DNA of 64,000 nucleotides from Variovorax sp. HW608 (GCF_900090195.1 NZ_LT607803.1:6350229-6414228), one strand, 5' to 3'; shown: positions 8,533-19,622, counted from the stretch's first letter. Translations and numbers: made by a program. Notes: generated by a model from the letters alone, not told the origin.

Positions 8533-9279
8533 TCAGGCCAGCCGCTGGCGCATGGCTTCGTAGAGACACACACCGCTCGCGACCGAGACGTTGAGGCTCT
8601 CGACCGCCCCCGCCATCGGGATGCTCACCAGTTCGTCGCAGGTCTTGCGCGTGAGCTGGCGCATGCCCTCGCCTTCGGCGCCCAGCACCAGCGCGAGCGG
8701 GCGCTTGAGGTCGCACTGGTAGAGCGTGCCCGGCGCATCGTCGCTGGTGCCGACGCACCAGATGTTGCGTTCCTTGAGCTCACCCAGCGTACGCGCGAGG
8801 TTGGTGACCATGAAATACGGCATCGTCTCGGCCGCGCCGCTCGCCACCTTGGCGACGGTGGCATTGATGCCGGCCGCGTGGTCCTTGGGCGCGATGACCG
8901 CGTGCGCGCCTGCGCCATCCGCCACGCGCAGGCAGGCGCCGAGGTTGTGCGGATCGGTCACGCCGTCGAGCACCAGCAGCAAGGGCATGGTGCCGGCGCT
9001 TTCGAGGCCTTCGAGCAGTTCGTCGAGCGAATGGGTCTGGCGGATCGGCTCGACCCGGGCAGCCACGCCCTGGTGGCCGTGGCTGCCGGCGAGCTTCGAC
9101 AGGCGCAGGCCGTCGGCCTCGATCAGCCGGACCCCGGCCTCCTGCGCGCGTGCGATGAACTGCCGCATGCGCGCATCGCGCCGGCTGGCATCGAAGAGCA
9201 CCTCGATGACGGATTTCGGCGCGGTCTTGATGCGCACGCCCACGGCGTGGAAGCCGAAGATCACTTTGGGGGAAGACAT
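8533..9279 (-). CDS. rlmB: 23S rRNA (guanosine-2'-O-)-methyltransferase RlmB
   Basis: A 248-residue SPOUT methyltransferase that methylates the 2'-OH of G2251 in 23S rRNA, in the peptidyl-transferase loop. The N-terminal substrate-binding domain (VIFGFHAVGVRI, RRDARMRQFIARA) is followed by the knotted catalytic domain with LVLDGVTDPHNLGACLRVADGAGAHAVIAP, LALVLGAEGEGMRQLT and the SAM-binding knot VESLNVSVASGVCLYEAMRQ. The length is typical. It is the middle gene of a minus-strand trio, with the ABC ATPase upstream and the amidohydrolase downstream. Confidence 0.95.
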   Translation of the reverse strand: MSSPKVIFGFHAVGVRIKTAPKSVIEVLFDASRRDARMRQFIARAQEAGVRLIEADGLRLSKLAGSHGHQGVAARVEPIRQTHSLDELLEGLESAGTMPLLLVLDGVTDPHNLGACLRVADGAGAHAVIAPKDHAAGINATVAKVASGAAETMPYFMVTNLARTLGELKERNIWCVGTSDDAPGTLYQCDLKRPLALVLGAEGEGMRQLTRKTCDELVSIPMAGAVESLNVSVASGVCLYEAMRQRLA

Positions 9280-9299
9280 TGGGCGATTATCGCGAGCGC

Positions 9300-10013
9300 T
9301 CAGGCGCTGCGGTCCTCGGCGGCCACCCGGCCCGCCTCGATCGTGATCCGCCGGTCGCAGCGTGCCGCGATGCCGCGGTCGTGCGTGACCAGCACGAGCG
9401 TGGTGCCGAGCTCGCGATTGAGATCGAACATCAGTTCCATCACCTGCTCGCCGGTCGCGAAGTCGAGGCTGCCGGTCGGCTCGTCCGCCAGCAGCAGCGC
9501 CGGCTGCACCACGAAGGCGCGCGCGAGCGCCACGCGCTGCTGCTCGCCGCCCGACAGCACCTTGGGGTAATGGCCGAGCCGCTGGCCGAGCCCGACACGC
9601 TCGAGCATTTCGGTCGCCGCCCGGCGCGCGTCCTTGCGATCGGCCAGTTCGAGTGGCAGCATCACGTTTTCGAGCGCGCTCAGGTTGCCGAGCAGCTGGA
9701 AACTCTGGAACACGAAGCCGACCTTCTGCGCGCGCAGGGCCGCACGTTCGTCTTCGTCGATGGCGAACAGGTCCTCCCCGGCCAGCTTCACGGTGCCGCG
9801 GGTGGGCGTGTCCAGGCCCGCGACGATCGACAGCAGCGTGCTTTTCCCCGACCCCGATGCGCCGACGATCGCGGCGGTCTCCTTGGCGCCCAGCGTGAAG
9901 TCGATGTCACGCAGAATGTCCAGCGTTCCGGTGGAATCCGTGACGGACTTGAAGACATGCTCGACGGCAACGATGGCTGCTGCGGACGAGCCACCCGATT
10001 GGATTGAGGACAT
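9300..10013 (-). CDS. ybbA: ABC transporter ATP-binding protein (YbbA/LolD type)
   Basis: A 237-residue ATPase of the lipoprotein-release/macrolide class. Walker A is GASGSGKST, the Q-loop is FVFQSFQLL, the signature LSGGEQQRVALARA, Walker B LLLADEPTGSLD and the switch His VLVTHD. It is divergent from tesA with only 16 bases between the starts. The same ybbA-tesA head-to-head arrangement occurs in many proteobacteria. In E. coli ybbA is followed by the permease ybbP; here no permease is adjacent, and rlmB follows instead, so the membrane partner must lie elsewhere. Confidence 0.88.
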   Translation of the reverse strand: MSSIQSGGSSAAAIVAVEHVFKSVTDSTGTLDILRDIDFTLGAKETAAIVGASGSGKSTLLSIVAGLDTPTRGTVKLAGEDLFAIDEDERAALRAQKVGFVFQSFQLLGNLSALENVMLPLELADRKDARRAATEMLERVGLGQRLGHYPKVLSGGEQQRVALARAFVVQPALLLADEPTGSLDFATGEQVMELMFDLNRELGTTLVLVTHDRGIAARCDRRITIEAGRVAAEDRSA

Positions 10014-10029
10014 TGAAAGGTATCGCGTA

Positions 10030-10665
10030 GTGAATCGACGTCACTTTATCTTGAGCGGCGCGGCGGCAGGGTTTTCGATTTCCGCCCTGGCCGCCACGGA
10101 CAAGCCGCCCGTGATCCTGGTGCTCGGCGACTCCCTGTCCGCCGAATACGGGCTCCGGCGCGGCGATGGCTGGGTGCCCCTGCTCGAGAAGCGCCTCGCG
10201 GAACAGAAGATCCCGGCGAGGGTGGTCAACGCGAGCATCAGCGGCGACACCTCCGCAGGTGGTCGTTCGCGCCTGCCCGGGCTGCTTGCCCAGCACCAGC
10301 CGACGCACGTGGTGCTCGAGCTGGGCGCCAACGACGCGCTGCGCGGCCTGTCGCTCACCAGCACCGAGGACAACCTGCTCCAGATGGCCAAGGCGGCGCA
10401 GGCCGCGGGCGCCCAGGTGCTGATCGTCGGCATCCAGGTGCCGCCCAACTACGGCAGCGACTACACGCGGCGCTTCGAGGCGATCTTTCCCAAGGTGGCC
10501 GGCGCGGCCAAGGCGCCGGTGGTGCCCTTCCTGCTGAAAGGGGTGGCGGACAGCCCCGACGCGGCGATGCTCTTCCAGGCCGATCGCATCCACCCCACCG
10601 CGGCCGCGCAGCCGCGCATGCTCGACAACGTCTGGCCGCCGCTGCGCAAGATGCTGCCCAAGTGA
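10030..10665 (+). CDS. tesA: Arylesterase / acyl-CoA thioesterase TesA-like (GDSL hydrolase)
   Basis: A 211-residue exported SGNH/GDSL hydrolase. The GTG start at 10030 is preceded by GAAAGG. The N-terminus carries a signal of about 22 residues with a twin-arginine-like NRRHFILSG, suggesting Tat export. Catalytic blocks are complete: GDSLSAEYG (Ser), the Gly block NASISGDTSAGG, GANDALRG (Asn) and DRIHPTAAAQ (Asp/His). TesA acts in the periplasm on short esters, thioesters and lysophospholipids. It is divergent from ybbA and followed by a strong hairpin. Confidence 0.9.
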   Translation: MNRRHFILSGAAAGFSISALAATDKPPVILVLGDSLSAEYGLRRGDGWVPLLEKRLAEQKIPARVVNASISGDTSAGGRSRLPGLLAQHQPTHVVLELGANDALRGLSLTSTEDNLLQMAKAAQAAGAQVLIVGIQVPPNYGSDYTRRFEAIFPKVAGAAKAPVVPFLLKGVADSPDAAMLFQADRIHPTAAAQPRMLDNVWPPLRKMLPK

Positions 10666-10673
10666 CCCCGATA

Positions 10674-10718
10674 AGCAATAAAGCCGCTGCGGCCTCGCGC
10701 CGCAGCGGCTTTATTGCT
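10674..10718. terminator. Perfect 19-bp inverted repeat, bidirectional terminator
   Basis: The arms 10674-10692 and 10700-10718 are perfectly complementary around a 7-base loop. Each arm holds a G/C core flanked by an A/T-rich outer part, so the transcript ends in a U-rich stretch in either direction. It lies between the convergent tesA and the small Lys-rich gene and would terminate both. Confidence 0.8.
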
Positions 10719-10735
10719 GATTGAAACGGGCCGAC

Positions 10736-10939
10736 TCAGCCGTTCTTGGTGGGCAGGTTGGGAATGGTCGGCGGATCGTGTTCGAGCGAAGCCACGTCGG
10801 TTTCCGGGTCACCCGGCGCGAGCCCGTCACTGCTGGGCACGAGCTTGCGCTGTGCCTTCTCTCTGGCCTTGTCTTCCTTTTTCTTCTTCTTCGCCAGTTC
10901 CCTCTGTCGCTTCTCATAGCCGTAGTTGGGTGTTGCCAC
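10736..10939 (-). CDS. Small Lys/Glu-rich hypothetical protein
   Basis: A 67-residue protein starting at the GTG at 10939, with a strong AAGGAG six bases upstream, which is the main support for it being translated. The first half is highly charged and probably helical (EKRQRELAKKKKKEDKAREK); the second half is Pro/Asp-rich and likely disordered (ending PTIPNLPTKNG). I do not recognise a named domain; similar short basic proteins are common in Comamonadaceae. It has its own terminator downstream. Nucleic-acid or ribosome association is a guess from the basic charge only. Confidence 0.65.
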   Translation of the reverse strand: MATPNYGYEKRQRELAKKKKKEDKAREKAQRKLVPSSDGLAPGDPETDVASLEHDPPTIPNLPTKNG

Positions 10940-11012
10940 AGGCTGCTCCTTCAAACGCCAGGCAGGCACGGTGCCTGCACTTCGTCGCACTGTACGCGAT
11001 ATCGGTCCGCCT

Positions 11013-12209
11013 TCAGAGTGCCGCGAGCGCCTGTTCGAGGTCGGCGCGCAGATCGTCCACGTCCTCCAGGCCGACCGAGAAGCGCACCAGCGTGCCCTTG
11101 TGCGGCCAGGGCGCGACGCTGGGGTCGCGCATGAGGCCGATGTCGTAGGGTACGACCAGGCTGATCGGGCCGCCCCACGAGTAGCCAAGCTTGAAAAGAG
11201 ACAGGCTGTCGCAAAAGCGGTCGACCTGCTCGGTGCCGTAGCGCGCATCGAGGACCACCGAGAACAGTCCGGCGGCCAGGTCGGTGGCGCCGCAGAGGCG
11301 CAGCCAGTTGGAATGCCCCGGCGAGCCCTCCAGCGCGGGATGGAGCACCTGCGCGATCTCGGCGCGGTCCTGCAGCCACAGGGCCAGTTCGCGCGCGCTG
11401 CGGTCGTGCGCCGCGTAGCGCAGGGCGATGCTGGGCAGGGATCGCAGCACCGTCTCCACATCGCCCACGCCGATCCCCCAGCCCATGCGCATGTGGGTGA
11501 GCTTGATCGCGCGATGCAGGCGCTCGTCGCGCGTGGTCACGCTGCCCATCAGCACGTCGCCGCCACCGCTCGGGTACTTGGTCAGCGCCTGGACCGAGAT
11601 GTCGACGCCCTGCCCGCTGCCGTTGAAGTCGAACGGCGCGAAGGCCAGGCCCGCGCCCCAGGTGTTGTCGAGCGCAACGATGACCCCGCGCGTGCGGCAG
11701 ACCTTGGCGAGCGCCGGCAGGTCCGGAAACTCCATCGTGACCGAGCCCGCCGCCTCGACCCAGACCAGCTTGGTGCGATCGGAGATCTTGGCCGCGAGAT
11801 CCGCCGGATTCATCGCGTCGTACAGCCGGTGGGTGATGCCGAAATTGGCGAGCTCGCCGTTCGCCAGCGCCTTGTTCGGGCCGTAGGCGTTGTCGGGGAT
11901 CAGGACTTCGTCGCCGGTCTTCAAGAGCGCGAAGGACACCAGCGAGATGGCGGCCAGGCCGCTGGGGACCAGCAGGCATTCGGCGCCGCCCTCGAGCGTG
12001 GCGAGCCGCTCCTCGAGCGTGAAGGTGGTCGGTGTGCCGTGAAGGCCGTAGGTGTATCCCGCCTTGGTCTTCCAGTCCCGCGCGCGCATGGCGGCCACGT
12101 CGGCGAAGAACACGGTCGATGCCTTGTACACGCCCACCTGGGGCGAGCCGAACTTCGCGGGAGGCACATAAGGATGGTGGATCAGGTCGGTGATGGGCTT
12201 CGTGGGCAT
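11013..12209 (-). CDS. metC: Cystathionine beta-lyase
   Basis: A 398-residue PLP enzyme of the Cys/Met metabolism family that splits cystathionine to homocysteine, pyruvate and ammonia. Seen are the N-terminal YGLHGTPTTFTLEERLATLEGG, the cofactor-stacking region LVPSGLAAISLV, the Asp that holds the pyridine nitrogen in VALDNTWGAG, and the Schiff-base lysine in SVQALTKYPSGGGDV. The C-terminus SWGGPISLVVPYD fits MetC better than cystathionine gamma-synthase. The ATG at 12209 gives the usual length. The gene is separated from the next minus-strand gene by a hairpin. Confidence 0.9.
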   Translation of the reverse strand: MPTKPITDLIHHPYVPPAKFGSPQVGVYKASTVFFADVAAMRARDWKTKAGYTYGLHGTPTTFTLEERLATLEGGAECLLVPSGLAAISLVSFALLKTGDEVLIPDNAYGPNKALANGELANFGITHRLYDAMNPADLAAKISDRTKLVWVEAAGSVTMEFPDLPALAKVCRTRGVIVALDNTWGAGLAFAPFDFNGSGQGVDISVQALTKYPSGGGDVLMGSVTTRDERLHRAIKLTHMRMGWGIGVGDVETVLRSLPSIALRYAAHDRSARELALWLQDRAEIAQVLHPALEGSPGHSNWLRLCGATDLAAGLFSVVLDARYGTEQVDRFCDSLSLFKLGYSWGGPISLVVPYDIGLMRDPSVAPWPHKGTLVRFSVGLEDVDDLRADLEQALAAL

Positions 12210-12234
12210 ACTGGAATGTTACCCACCCCCGTTG

Positions 12235-12267
12235 CTTGCCCACTTCGAGCCACACGAAGTGGGCAAG
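12235..12267. terminator. 13-bp perfect hairpin built from a dispersed repeat end
   Basis: The arms CTTGCCCACTTCG (12235-12247) and CGAAGTGGGCAAG (12255-12267) pair perfectly around 7 bases. It lies 16 bases past the stop of the phosphoribosyltransferase gene, where a terminator is expected, but no long U-run follows. The flank from about 12222 matches, in inverse orientation, the end of the repeat found at 39905-40002, with one mismatch over about 27 bases. Confidence 0.55.
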
Positions 12268-12282
12268 GCTGGTGGCGAGCTG

Positions 12283-12807
12283 CTACACCGACCACTTTTC
12301 CACGAGCTTTTCCGCGCCCAGGGAGTCGTAGCCCTCGAAGGGCTGGTGGATCCACGGATTCGTCGGCAGGAACTCGACGGAATAGTCGGGCGTGAAAGTC
12401 GACAGCGCCTTGGTCCAGAGCACCGCGCTGCGCAGCTCGCTGATCGGCTTGTAGCTGCTCTTGAGCATCTCGACCACCGCGTGCAGCGTGTGGCCCGAAT
12501 CCGCGAGGTCATCGACCAGCAGCACCCGGCCCGCGATCTCGCCCTTGGGCGTGGTGATGTAGCGCGCGATGTCCAGGTGTCCCTGCACCGTGCCGGCGTC
12601 CGCCCGGTAGGAGCTGGTCGACATGATCGCCAGGGGCTTGTCGAAGATGCGCGAGAGAACGTCGCCGGGCCGCATGCCGCCGCGCGCCAGGCACAGGATG
12701 GTGTCGAACTGCCAGCCCGACTGGTACACCTTGATCGCGAGCTTCTCGATCAGGTTGTGGTACTCGTCGTAGCTTACGTAGAGGTGCTTGCCGTCTTCGG
12801 TCAACAT
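12283..12807 (-). CDS. Purine phosphoribosyltransferase-like protein (hypoxanthine/xanthine type)
   Basis: A 174-residue type I phosphoribosyltransferase. The PRPP-binding loop is RVLLVDDLADSGHTL near residues 94-108, and the diphosphate loop region is CLARGGMRPGDVLS. The rest fits the small xanthine/hypoxanthine PRTase group, which salvages purine bases onto PRPP. It follows purA by 23 bases in the same direction. Purine salvage next to the last-but-one step of AMP synthesis makes functional sense, but the base specificity is not readable from sequence. Confidence 0.88.
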   Translation of the reverse strand: MLTEDGKHLYVSYDEYHNLIEKLAIKVYQSGWQFDTILCLARGGMRPGDVLSRIFDKPLAIMSTSSYRADAGTVQGHLDIARYITTPKGEIAGRVLLVDDLADSGHTLHAVVEMLKSSYKPISELRSAVLWTKALSTFTPDYSVEFLPTNPWIHQPFEGYDSLGAEKLVEKWSV

Positions 12808-12830
12808 GAAGGATCGTCTCCTGCGGTGGG

Positions 12831-15346
<2,516 letters not shown>

Positions 15347-15395
15347 GGGGATCGGCGGCGTGGTTAAACCGGAATTCTACCGGCACCGCAGCCGA

Positions 15396-15479
15396 CGCCG
15401 GGCCGCCCCAAGGTGGCCTGCGGCCCCCTTTGGGGGGCAGCGACCACACGCAGTGAGGGAGCGTGGGGGCGCACACAAC
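15396..15479 (-). repeat. Dispersed Comamonadaceae-type intergenic repeat, copy B
   Basis: G/C-rich element just past the stop of yjeT. On the minus strand it contains a CCCCCC-AAA-GGGGG dyad, then CTTGGGGCGGCCCGGCG. The same layout occurs at 22845-22924 (opposite orientation) and 39905-40002. It has no coding signal of its own. The dyads could fold in RNA and act in 3'-end formation, but that is inference. Confidence 0.6.
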
Positions 15480-15668
15480 CTAGGCCAAGAGCCAGAGCAG
15501 GAAGAGCCCCAGGACAATGCTGCAAAGACCGAAGAACCGGAGCTGTCCGTCCCGCAGCTGCATGAGCTGGCCGAAGCCCTTTCGCCATCCGCCGGGCGAG
15601 AAGAGCGGCAGCAGCCCTTCGATCACCAGCACCAGCGCGATGGCGTTCCAGAAGGTATCGGAGTCCAT
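15480..15668 (-). CDS. yjeT: DUF2065 small inner membrane protein (YjeT-like)
   Basis: A 62-residue protein with two hydrophobic helices, roughly residues 8-24 and 45-61, matching DUF2065. The sequence between them (GGWRKGFGQLMQLRDGQLRFFG) carries the family Arg and Gln/Leu pattern. In E. coli the relative YjeT also sits immediately after hflC and before purA, as here, so orthology is supported by position. Its function is unknown; association with the HflKC membrane complex is only suggested by neighbourhood. Confidence 0.88.
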   Translation of the reverse strand: MDSDTFWNAIALVLVIEGLLPLFSPGGWRKGFGQLMQLRDGQLRFFGLCSIVLGLFLLWLLA

Positions 15669-15704
15669 GACCGACTTCAGGCCGATGCCGCCCCGGATCC
15701 GCGC

Positions 15705-16604
15705 TCAGCGCCGCGGCGCGTTCGAGGTGGAGCCGGAACTCTGCATCGAGCGGAAGAAGTCGGACGACGGATCCAGGATCATCACGTCGCTCTTCTTGTT
15801 GAAGCTCTGCTTGTAGGCTTCGAGGCTTCTGTAGAACAGCGCGAACTGCGGATCGCGTCCGAAGGCTTCGCCATACAGGCTCGCGGCGCGGGCATCGCCC
15901 TCGCCCTTGATCTTCTGCGCATCGCGGTAGGCGTTGGCGACGATCACCTCGCGCTGGCGGTCGGCGTCGGCGCGGATCTTCTCGCCTTCGGCCACGCCGG
16001 TCGAACGCAGCTCGTTGGCCACGCGCTTGCGCTCGGCCTCCATGCGGCGGTAGACGGATTCGGTGATGGCCTCGACGTAGTCGACGCGGGTGATCCGCAC
16101 GTCGATGATGTCGACACCCCAGGGCTTCGCGCCCTTCACGACTTCCAGCACCTCGCGCTGGACGTCCGACATCAGCTGCTCGCGGCGCACCGAGATCAGG
16201 TCGCGCACGGTGCGCTTGTTGACGTTCTCCTGGAACGCATTGCGCACCACGCGGTTGAGCTGCACCGCGCCGGCGTTCTCGTCCAGGCCGACGTTGCGGA
16301 TGTATTCCGACGGGTTGGTGATGCGCCAGCGCACGTACCAGTCGACCACCACGCGCTGCTTTTCGGCCGTGAGCATCGGCTCGGGATCGAGGCTGGACAG
16401 CGTCAAGAGGCGCTTGTCGATGTACGACACGTTCTGGAACGGCGGCGGGAGCTTGAAGTTCAAGCCCGGCTCGGTGATGACTTCCTTGATCTGGCCCAGG
16501 GCGTAGACCACGCCGAACTGGCGCTGGTCGACCACGAAAAGCGTCGAGCTGGCCAGCGCGAGCACGACGAGGATCGAGGAAACGATGAATCCGATTCTGT
16601 TCAT
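15705..16604 (-). CDS. hflC: HflC, subunit of the FtsH protease modulator
   Basis: A 299-residue SPFH/band-7 protein with one N-terminal membrane anchor (IGFIVSSILVVLALASSTLFVV) and most of the chain outside the cytoplasm. The band-7 domain follows (FGVVYALGQIKEVITEPGLNFKLPPPFQNV), then a long coiled coil (RMEAERKRVANELRSTGVAEGEKIRADADRQ) and the family's ending AYKQSFNKKSDVMILDPSSDFF. With HflK it forms a large cage around FtsH and limits access of membrane substrates. It follows hflK by 11 bases. Confidence 0.97.
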   Translation of the reverse strand: MNRIGFIVSSILVVLALASSTLFVVDQRQFGVVYALGQIKEVITEPGLNFKLPPPFQNVSYIDKRLLTLSSLDPEPMLTAEKQRVVVDWYVRWRITNPSEYIRNVGLDENAGAVQLNRVVRNAFQENVNKRTVRDLISVRREQLMSDVQREVLEVVKGAKPWGVDIIDVRITRVDYVEAITESVYRRMEAERKRVANELRSTGVAEGEKIRADADRQREVIVANAYRDAQKIKGEGDARAASLYGEAFGRDPQFALFYRSLEAYKQSFNKKSDVMILDPSSDFFRSMQSSGSTSNAPRR

Positions 16605-16615
16605 GGGGTCAGTCC

Positions 16616-17947
16616 TCAGCGCACGTCGCGGTCACGTGAGCGGCCATCGCGCGCCCGGGAATCGGCCGGCGCGACCGGAATGACGGACGACTGCGGCGGC
16701 GTGGATCCAGCCACGTTGGGGCTGGCGGCATCGGACGGCGTGGCGGCATTGCTGTTCTGGCTGGCCATCTGCATCAGCTTGTCGATCGGGAGATAGAGCA
16801 GGTTCGAGTTCTGCTTCGAATCGACCATCACCTTGGTGGTGCTGCTGTAGATCTGCTGCATCGCATCGGTGTACATGCGGTCGCGCGTGACCTGCGGGGC
16901 CTTCTGGTATTCGGCGAGCACCGAGCTGAAGCGCTGCGCGTCGCCCTGCGCCTGGGCGATGATCCGTGCCTTGTAGGCTTCCGACTCCTCCTTCAGGCGG
17001 GCGCCGGTGCCGGTGGCGCGCGGCACCACGTCGTTGGCATAGGCCTGCGCCTCGTTCTTGGTGCGCTCGCGTTCCTGGCCGGCCTTGAGGACGTCGTCGA
17101 AGGCCGCCTGCACCTGCTCGGGCGGACGCACGCCGCCCTGCTGCAGGTTGATGCCGACGATCTCGACCCCGACCTTGTAGCGGTCGAGGATGGTTTGCAT
17201 GAGATTGCGCACGCGCGGAGCGATCTGGTCGCGCTCGTCCGCCAGCGCCGCATCCATGCGCATCTTGCCGACCACTTCGCGCACCGCGGTCTCGGCGACC
17301 TGCACCACCGCGTCGGCCGGCGCCTTGCTCTCGTAGAGAAAGGCGCGCGCATCGTTCAGCCGGTACTGGACCGCGAACTTGATCTCGACGATGTTCTCGT
17401 CCTCGGTCAGCATGGCCGATTCGCGCAGGCCGGTGGAGCGCACGATGGTGTCGCGCCCGACGTCCGCGGAGCGGATCTGCGTGGTCACCACGACCTCGTG
17501 GCGCTGGATCGGATAGGGCAGGCGCCAGTTGAAGCCGGCGCCCACGGTCGCCTTATAGCGGCCGAACTGCGTGATGACCGCCTGCTGGCCTTCGTTGACG
17601 ATGAAGAAGCCGGTGCCGAGCCAGATCAGCACGGCCACCGCCGCCACTAGGCCGAGCCCGAAGCCCGCGTTCTTCATGTCGGGCTTGAGGCCGCCGCCAT
17701 TGCCGCCGTTCGGGCGCTCACCACCGCCACGCCCGCCGAACAGGCCGCCGAGCTTGCGGTTGAAGTCGCGCCAGAGTTCGTCGAGGTCCGGCGGCCCCTG
17801 GTTGGGACCCTGCCCTCGCGGCCTGTTGTTGTTGCCAGAAGGCGGCGGCGCCGGAGGTTCGCCATCAGGCCGGTTGGCGGCGGGACGGTCGCCGTTGGAC
17901 GAGGAATCGTCGCCACGGCCCCACCGGCCGTCGTTCAGATTGAACAT
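16616..17947 (-). CDS. hflK: HflK, subunit of the FtsH protease modulator
   Basis: A 443-residue band-7 protein. The N-terminal 95 or so residues are Gly/Pro/Asn/Arg-rich and disordered. A membrane helix follows (GFGLGLVAAVAVLIWLGTGFFIV), then the SPFH domain (GQQAVITQFGRYKATVGAGFNWRLPYP) and a coiled coil ending in a Ser/Ala-rich tail. The ATG at 17947 (MFNLNDGRWGRG) is the family start; a further in-frame ATG at 17983 is less likely. It lies between hflX and hflC, as in other proteobacteria. Confidence 0.96.
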   Translation of the reverse strand: MFNLNDGRWGRGDDSSSNGDRPAANRPDGEPPAPPPSGNNNRPRGQGPNQGPPDLDELWRDFNRKLGGLFGGRGGGERPNGGNGGGLKPDMKNAGFGLGLVAAVAVLIWLGTGFFIVNEGQQAVITQFGRYKATVGAGFNWRLPYPIQRHEVVVTTQIRSADVGRDTIVRSTGLRESAMLTEDENIVEIKFAVQYRLNDARAFLYESKAPADAVVQVAETAVREVVGKMRMDAALADERDQIAPRVRNLMQTILDRYKVGVEIVGINLQQGGVRPPEQVQAAFDDVLKAGQERERTKNEAQAYANDVVPRATGTGARLKEESEAYKARIIAQAQGDAQRFSSVLAEYQKAPQVTRDRMYTDAMQQIYSSTTKVMVDSKQNSNLLYLPIDKLMQMASQNSNAATPSDAASPNVAGSTPPQSSVIPVAPADSRARDGRSRDRDVR

Positions 17948-18026
17948 GCCATGAAACCTTCTCCACACTGGCTTTGCATTCATTCGGTTGGTGTTCTTGA
18001 GTCAGTTGAAGCTGATTGTGCCCAAT

Positions 18027-19199
18027 TCAACTGGCGGCATCGTGCAATTCGGCGCCGGCCCTTGGGGTCATGCCCTCCTCGGGCTCCGGACGGGCGCGCA
18101 GCGCCAGTTCGGCGCGCATTGCCGGCAGCCCTTCGCCCGTTCGGGCACTGAGGAAGATCCGGGGCACCTGCACCCCGTCGATGTTGATCTCGTCACTCAA
18201 CTGGAGCGGTCGCCGGTTCGCCTCGATGGCATCGAGCTTGTTGAATACCAGCAGCTGCGGCACGCCGTCCGCGCCGATGTCCTTGAGCACGGCCTGCACT
18301 TCGGCCATCTGTTCGGGGTGGTGGGGATTGGAGGCATCGACCACATGGAGCAGCAGGTCGGCATCGACCGCCTCCTGCAAGGTGGCCTTGAAGGCATCGA
18401 TCAGCCCGTGCGGCAGCTCCCGGATGAAGCCGACCGTGTCGGACAGCGAGACCTTGCGGCTCGCGTCGCCCAGGTAGAGGTGGCGCGTGGTCGTGTCGAG
18501 CGTGGCGAACAACTGGTCGGCTGCGTAGGCACGCGCCTTGACCAGCGCGTTGAACAACGACGACTTCCCGGCGTTCGTGTAACCGACCAGCGAGATGTTG
18601 AAGGTGTCGCGCCGCTCGCGCTGCCGGCGCTGGGTGCCGCGCTGGCGCCGGACCTTGGAGAGGCGCTCGCGCGTGCGCTTGATGGCCTCGCCGATCATGC
18701 GGCGGTCGAGTTCGATCTGCGTTTCGCCCGGACCGCCGCGCGTGCCGATGCCGCCGCGCTGGCGCTCGAGGTGGGACCAGCGGCGAACGAGCCGCGTGCT
18801 CAAGTATTGCAGCCTCGCCAGTTCGACCTGCAGCTTGCCCTCGTGGGAGCGCGCACGCTGGGCGAAGATCTCGAGGATGAGGAAGGTGCGGTCGTAGACC
18901 GCGACGCCGAGCTGTCGCTCGAGGTTGCGCTGCTGAGCCGGACTCAGGGCCTGGTCGAAGATGACTTCGCTGGCACGGTACAGCTCGGCAAGTTCGCGGA
19001 TTTCCTCGGCCTTGCCGCTTCCGACGAACAGCGCCGCGTCGGGCGCCTTGCGCTTGCAGACGAGGCGAGCAACGGGTTCGAGCCCGGCGGTTTGCGCGAG
19101 CAGGCCCAGTTCCTCGAGCTCGCCGTCGAAATGGGGCAGCCCAAAGTCCACGCCGACAAGAACGACGGCGCCATCTTTCCGGGGGATTGGCTCAGACAA
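18027..19199 (-). CDS. hflX: Ribosome-associated GTPase HflX
   Basis: A 390-residue GTPase. The N-terminal HflX domain binds the large ribosomal subunit (VDFGLPHFDGELEELGLL, FVGSGKAEEI, FDQALSPAQQRNLE). The linker RWSHLERQRGGIGTRGGPGETQIELDRR is a family hallmark. The G domain has G1 GYTNAGKSS, G3 DTVGF, and G4 NKLD. HflX splits or rescues stalled 70S ribosomes under stress. The gene is between hfq and hflK, the standard order. Its C-terminal tail is short and Glu/Arg-rich. Confidence 0.97.
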   Translation of the reverse strand: MSEPIPRKDGAVVLVGVDFGLPHFDGELEELGLLAQTAGLEPVARLVCKRKAPDAALFVGSGKAEEIRELAELYRASEVIFDQALSPAQQRNLERQLGVAVYDRTFLILEIFAQRARSHEGKLQVELARLQYLSTRLVRRWSHLERQRGGIGTRGGPGETQIELDRRMIGEAIKRTRERLSKVRRQRGTQRRQRERRDTFNISLVGYTNAGKSSLFNALVKARAYAADQLFATLDTTTRHLYLGDASRKVSLSDTVGFIRELPHGLIDAFKATLQEAVDADLLLHVVDASNPHHPEQMAEVQAVLKDIGADGVPQLLVFNKLDAIEANRRPLQLSDEINIDGVQVPRIFLSARTGEGLPAMRAELALRARPEPEEGMTPRAGAELHDAAS

Positions 19200-19254
19200 T
19201 CGGAATCAAATTGGGGGAAAGCGCGGTGGGTGGTCCACCGCGCTCCGTGCCTTC

Positions 19255-19500
19255 TCAGGCTGCCGCTTCGTCGCTCTCGGTCACCGAGAAGTTGACGGCC
19301 CGCCCGGGCACGATGGTGGAGATGGCGTGCTTGTAGACCATCTGGGTCACCGTATTGCGAAGCAACACGACGTACTGGTCGAAAGACTCGATCTGACCTT
19401 GCAGCTTGATGCCGTTGACCAGGTAGATCGAAACCGGCACGTGCTCTCGACGCAGGGTGTTCAGAAATGGGTCTTGTAGAAGTTGCCCTTTATTGCTCAC
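19255..19500 (-). CDS. hfq: RNA chaperone Hfq
   Basis: An 81-residue Sm-like protein that forms hexamers and pairs small RNAs with mRNAs. Motif Sm1 is [25 protein letters not shown] and Sm2 is [10 protein letters not shown]. The start is placed at the GTG at 19500, giving the usual (M)[11 protein letters not shown] opening with GGAG seven bases upstream; the ATG at 19518 would add six residues not seen in relatives. The tail after Sm2 is short and acidic (ESDEAAA). It starts the hfq-hflX-hflK-hflC run. Confidence 0.97.
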   Translation of the reverse strand: MSNKGQLLQDPFLNTLRREHVPVSIYLVNGIKLQGQIESFDQYVVLLRNTVTQMVYKHAISTIVPGRAVNFSVTESDEAAA

Positions 19501-19567
19501 GATATTCTCCGTGTTCAAGAGTTGTTGTTGAACCGGTCACCTTAACACAGCGATTCCGCGCCGCAGC

Positions 19568-19600
19568 AAAAAACGCCAAAAGCCTTCGAAAAAAAGGCGT
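19568..19600 (-). terminator. Probable terminator after der
   Basis: Read on the minus strand, ACGCC at 19600-19596 can pair with GGCGT at 19577-19573 around an inner A/T-rich arm that can itself form GCCTT/AAGGC; six T residues follow. It lies 20-55 bases past the der stop and upstream of hfq, so it would separate the two transcripts at least partly. Confidence 0.5.
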
Positions 19601-19622
19601 CTCTCGCCCGGCACCGAGCCGC

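Noticed and set aside
15396..15479. Insertion sequence or CRISPR-like repeat
   Set aside because: No transposase, no target duplication, no regular spacers; it is a short dispersed repeat copy.
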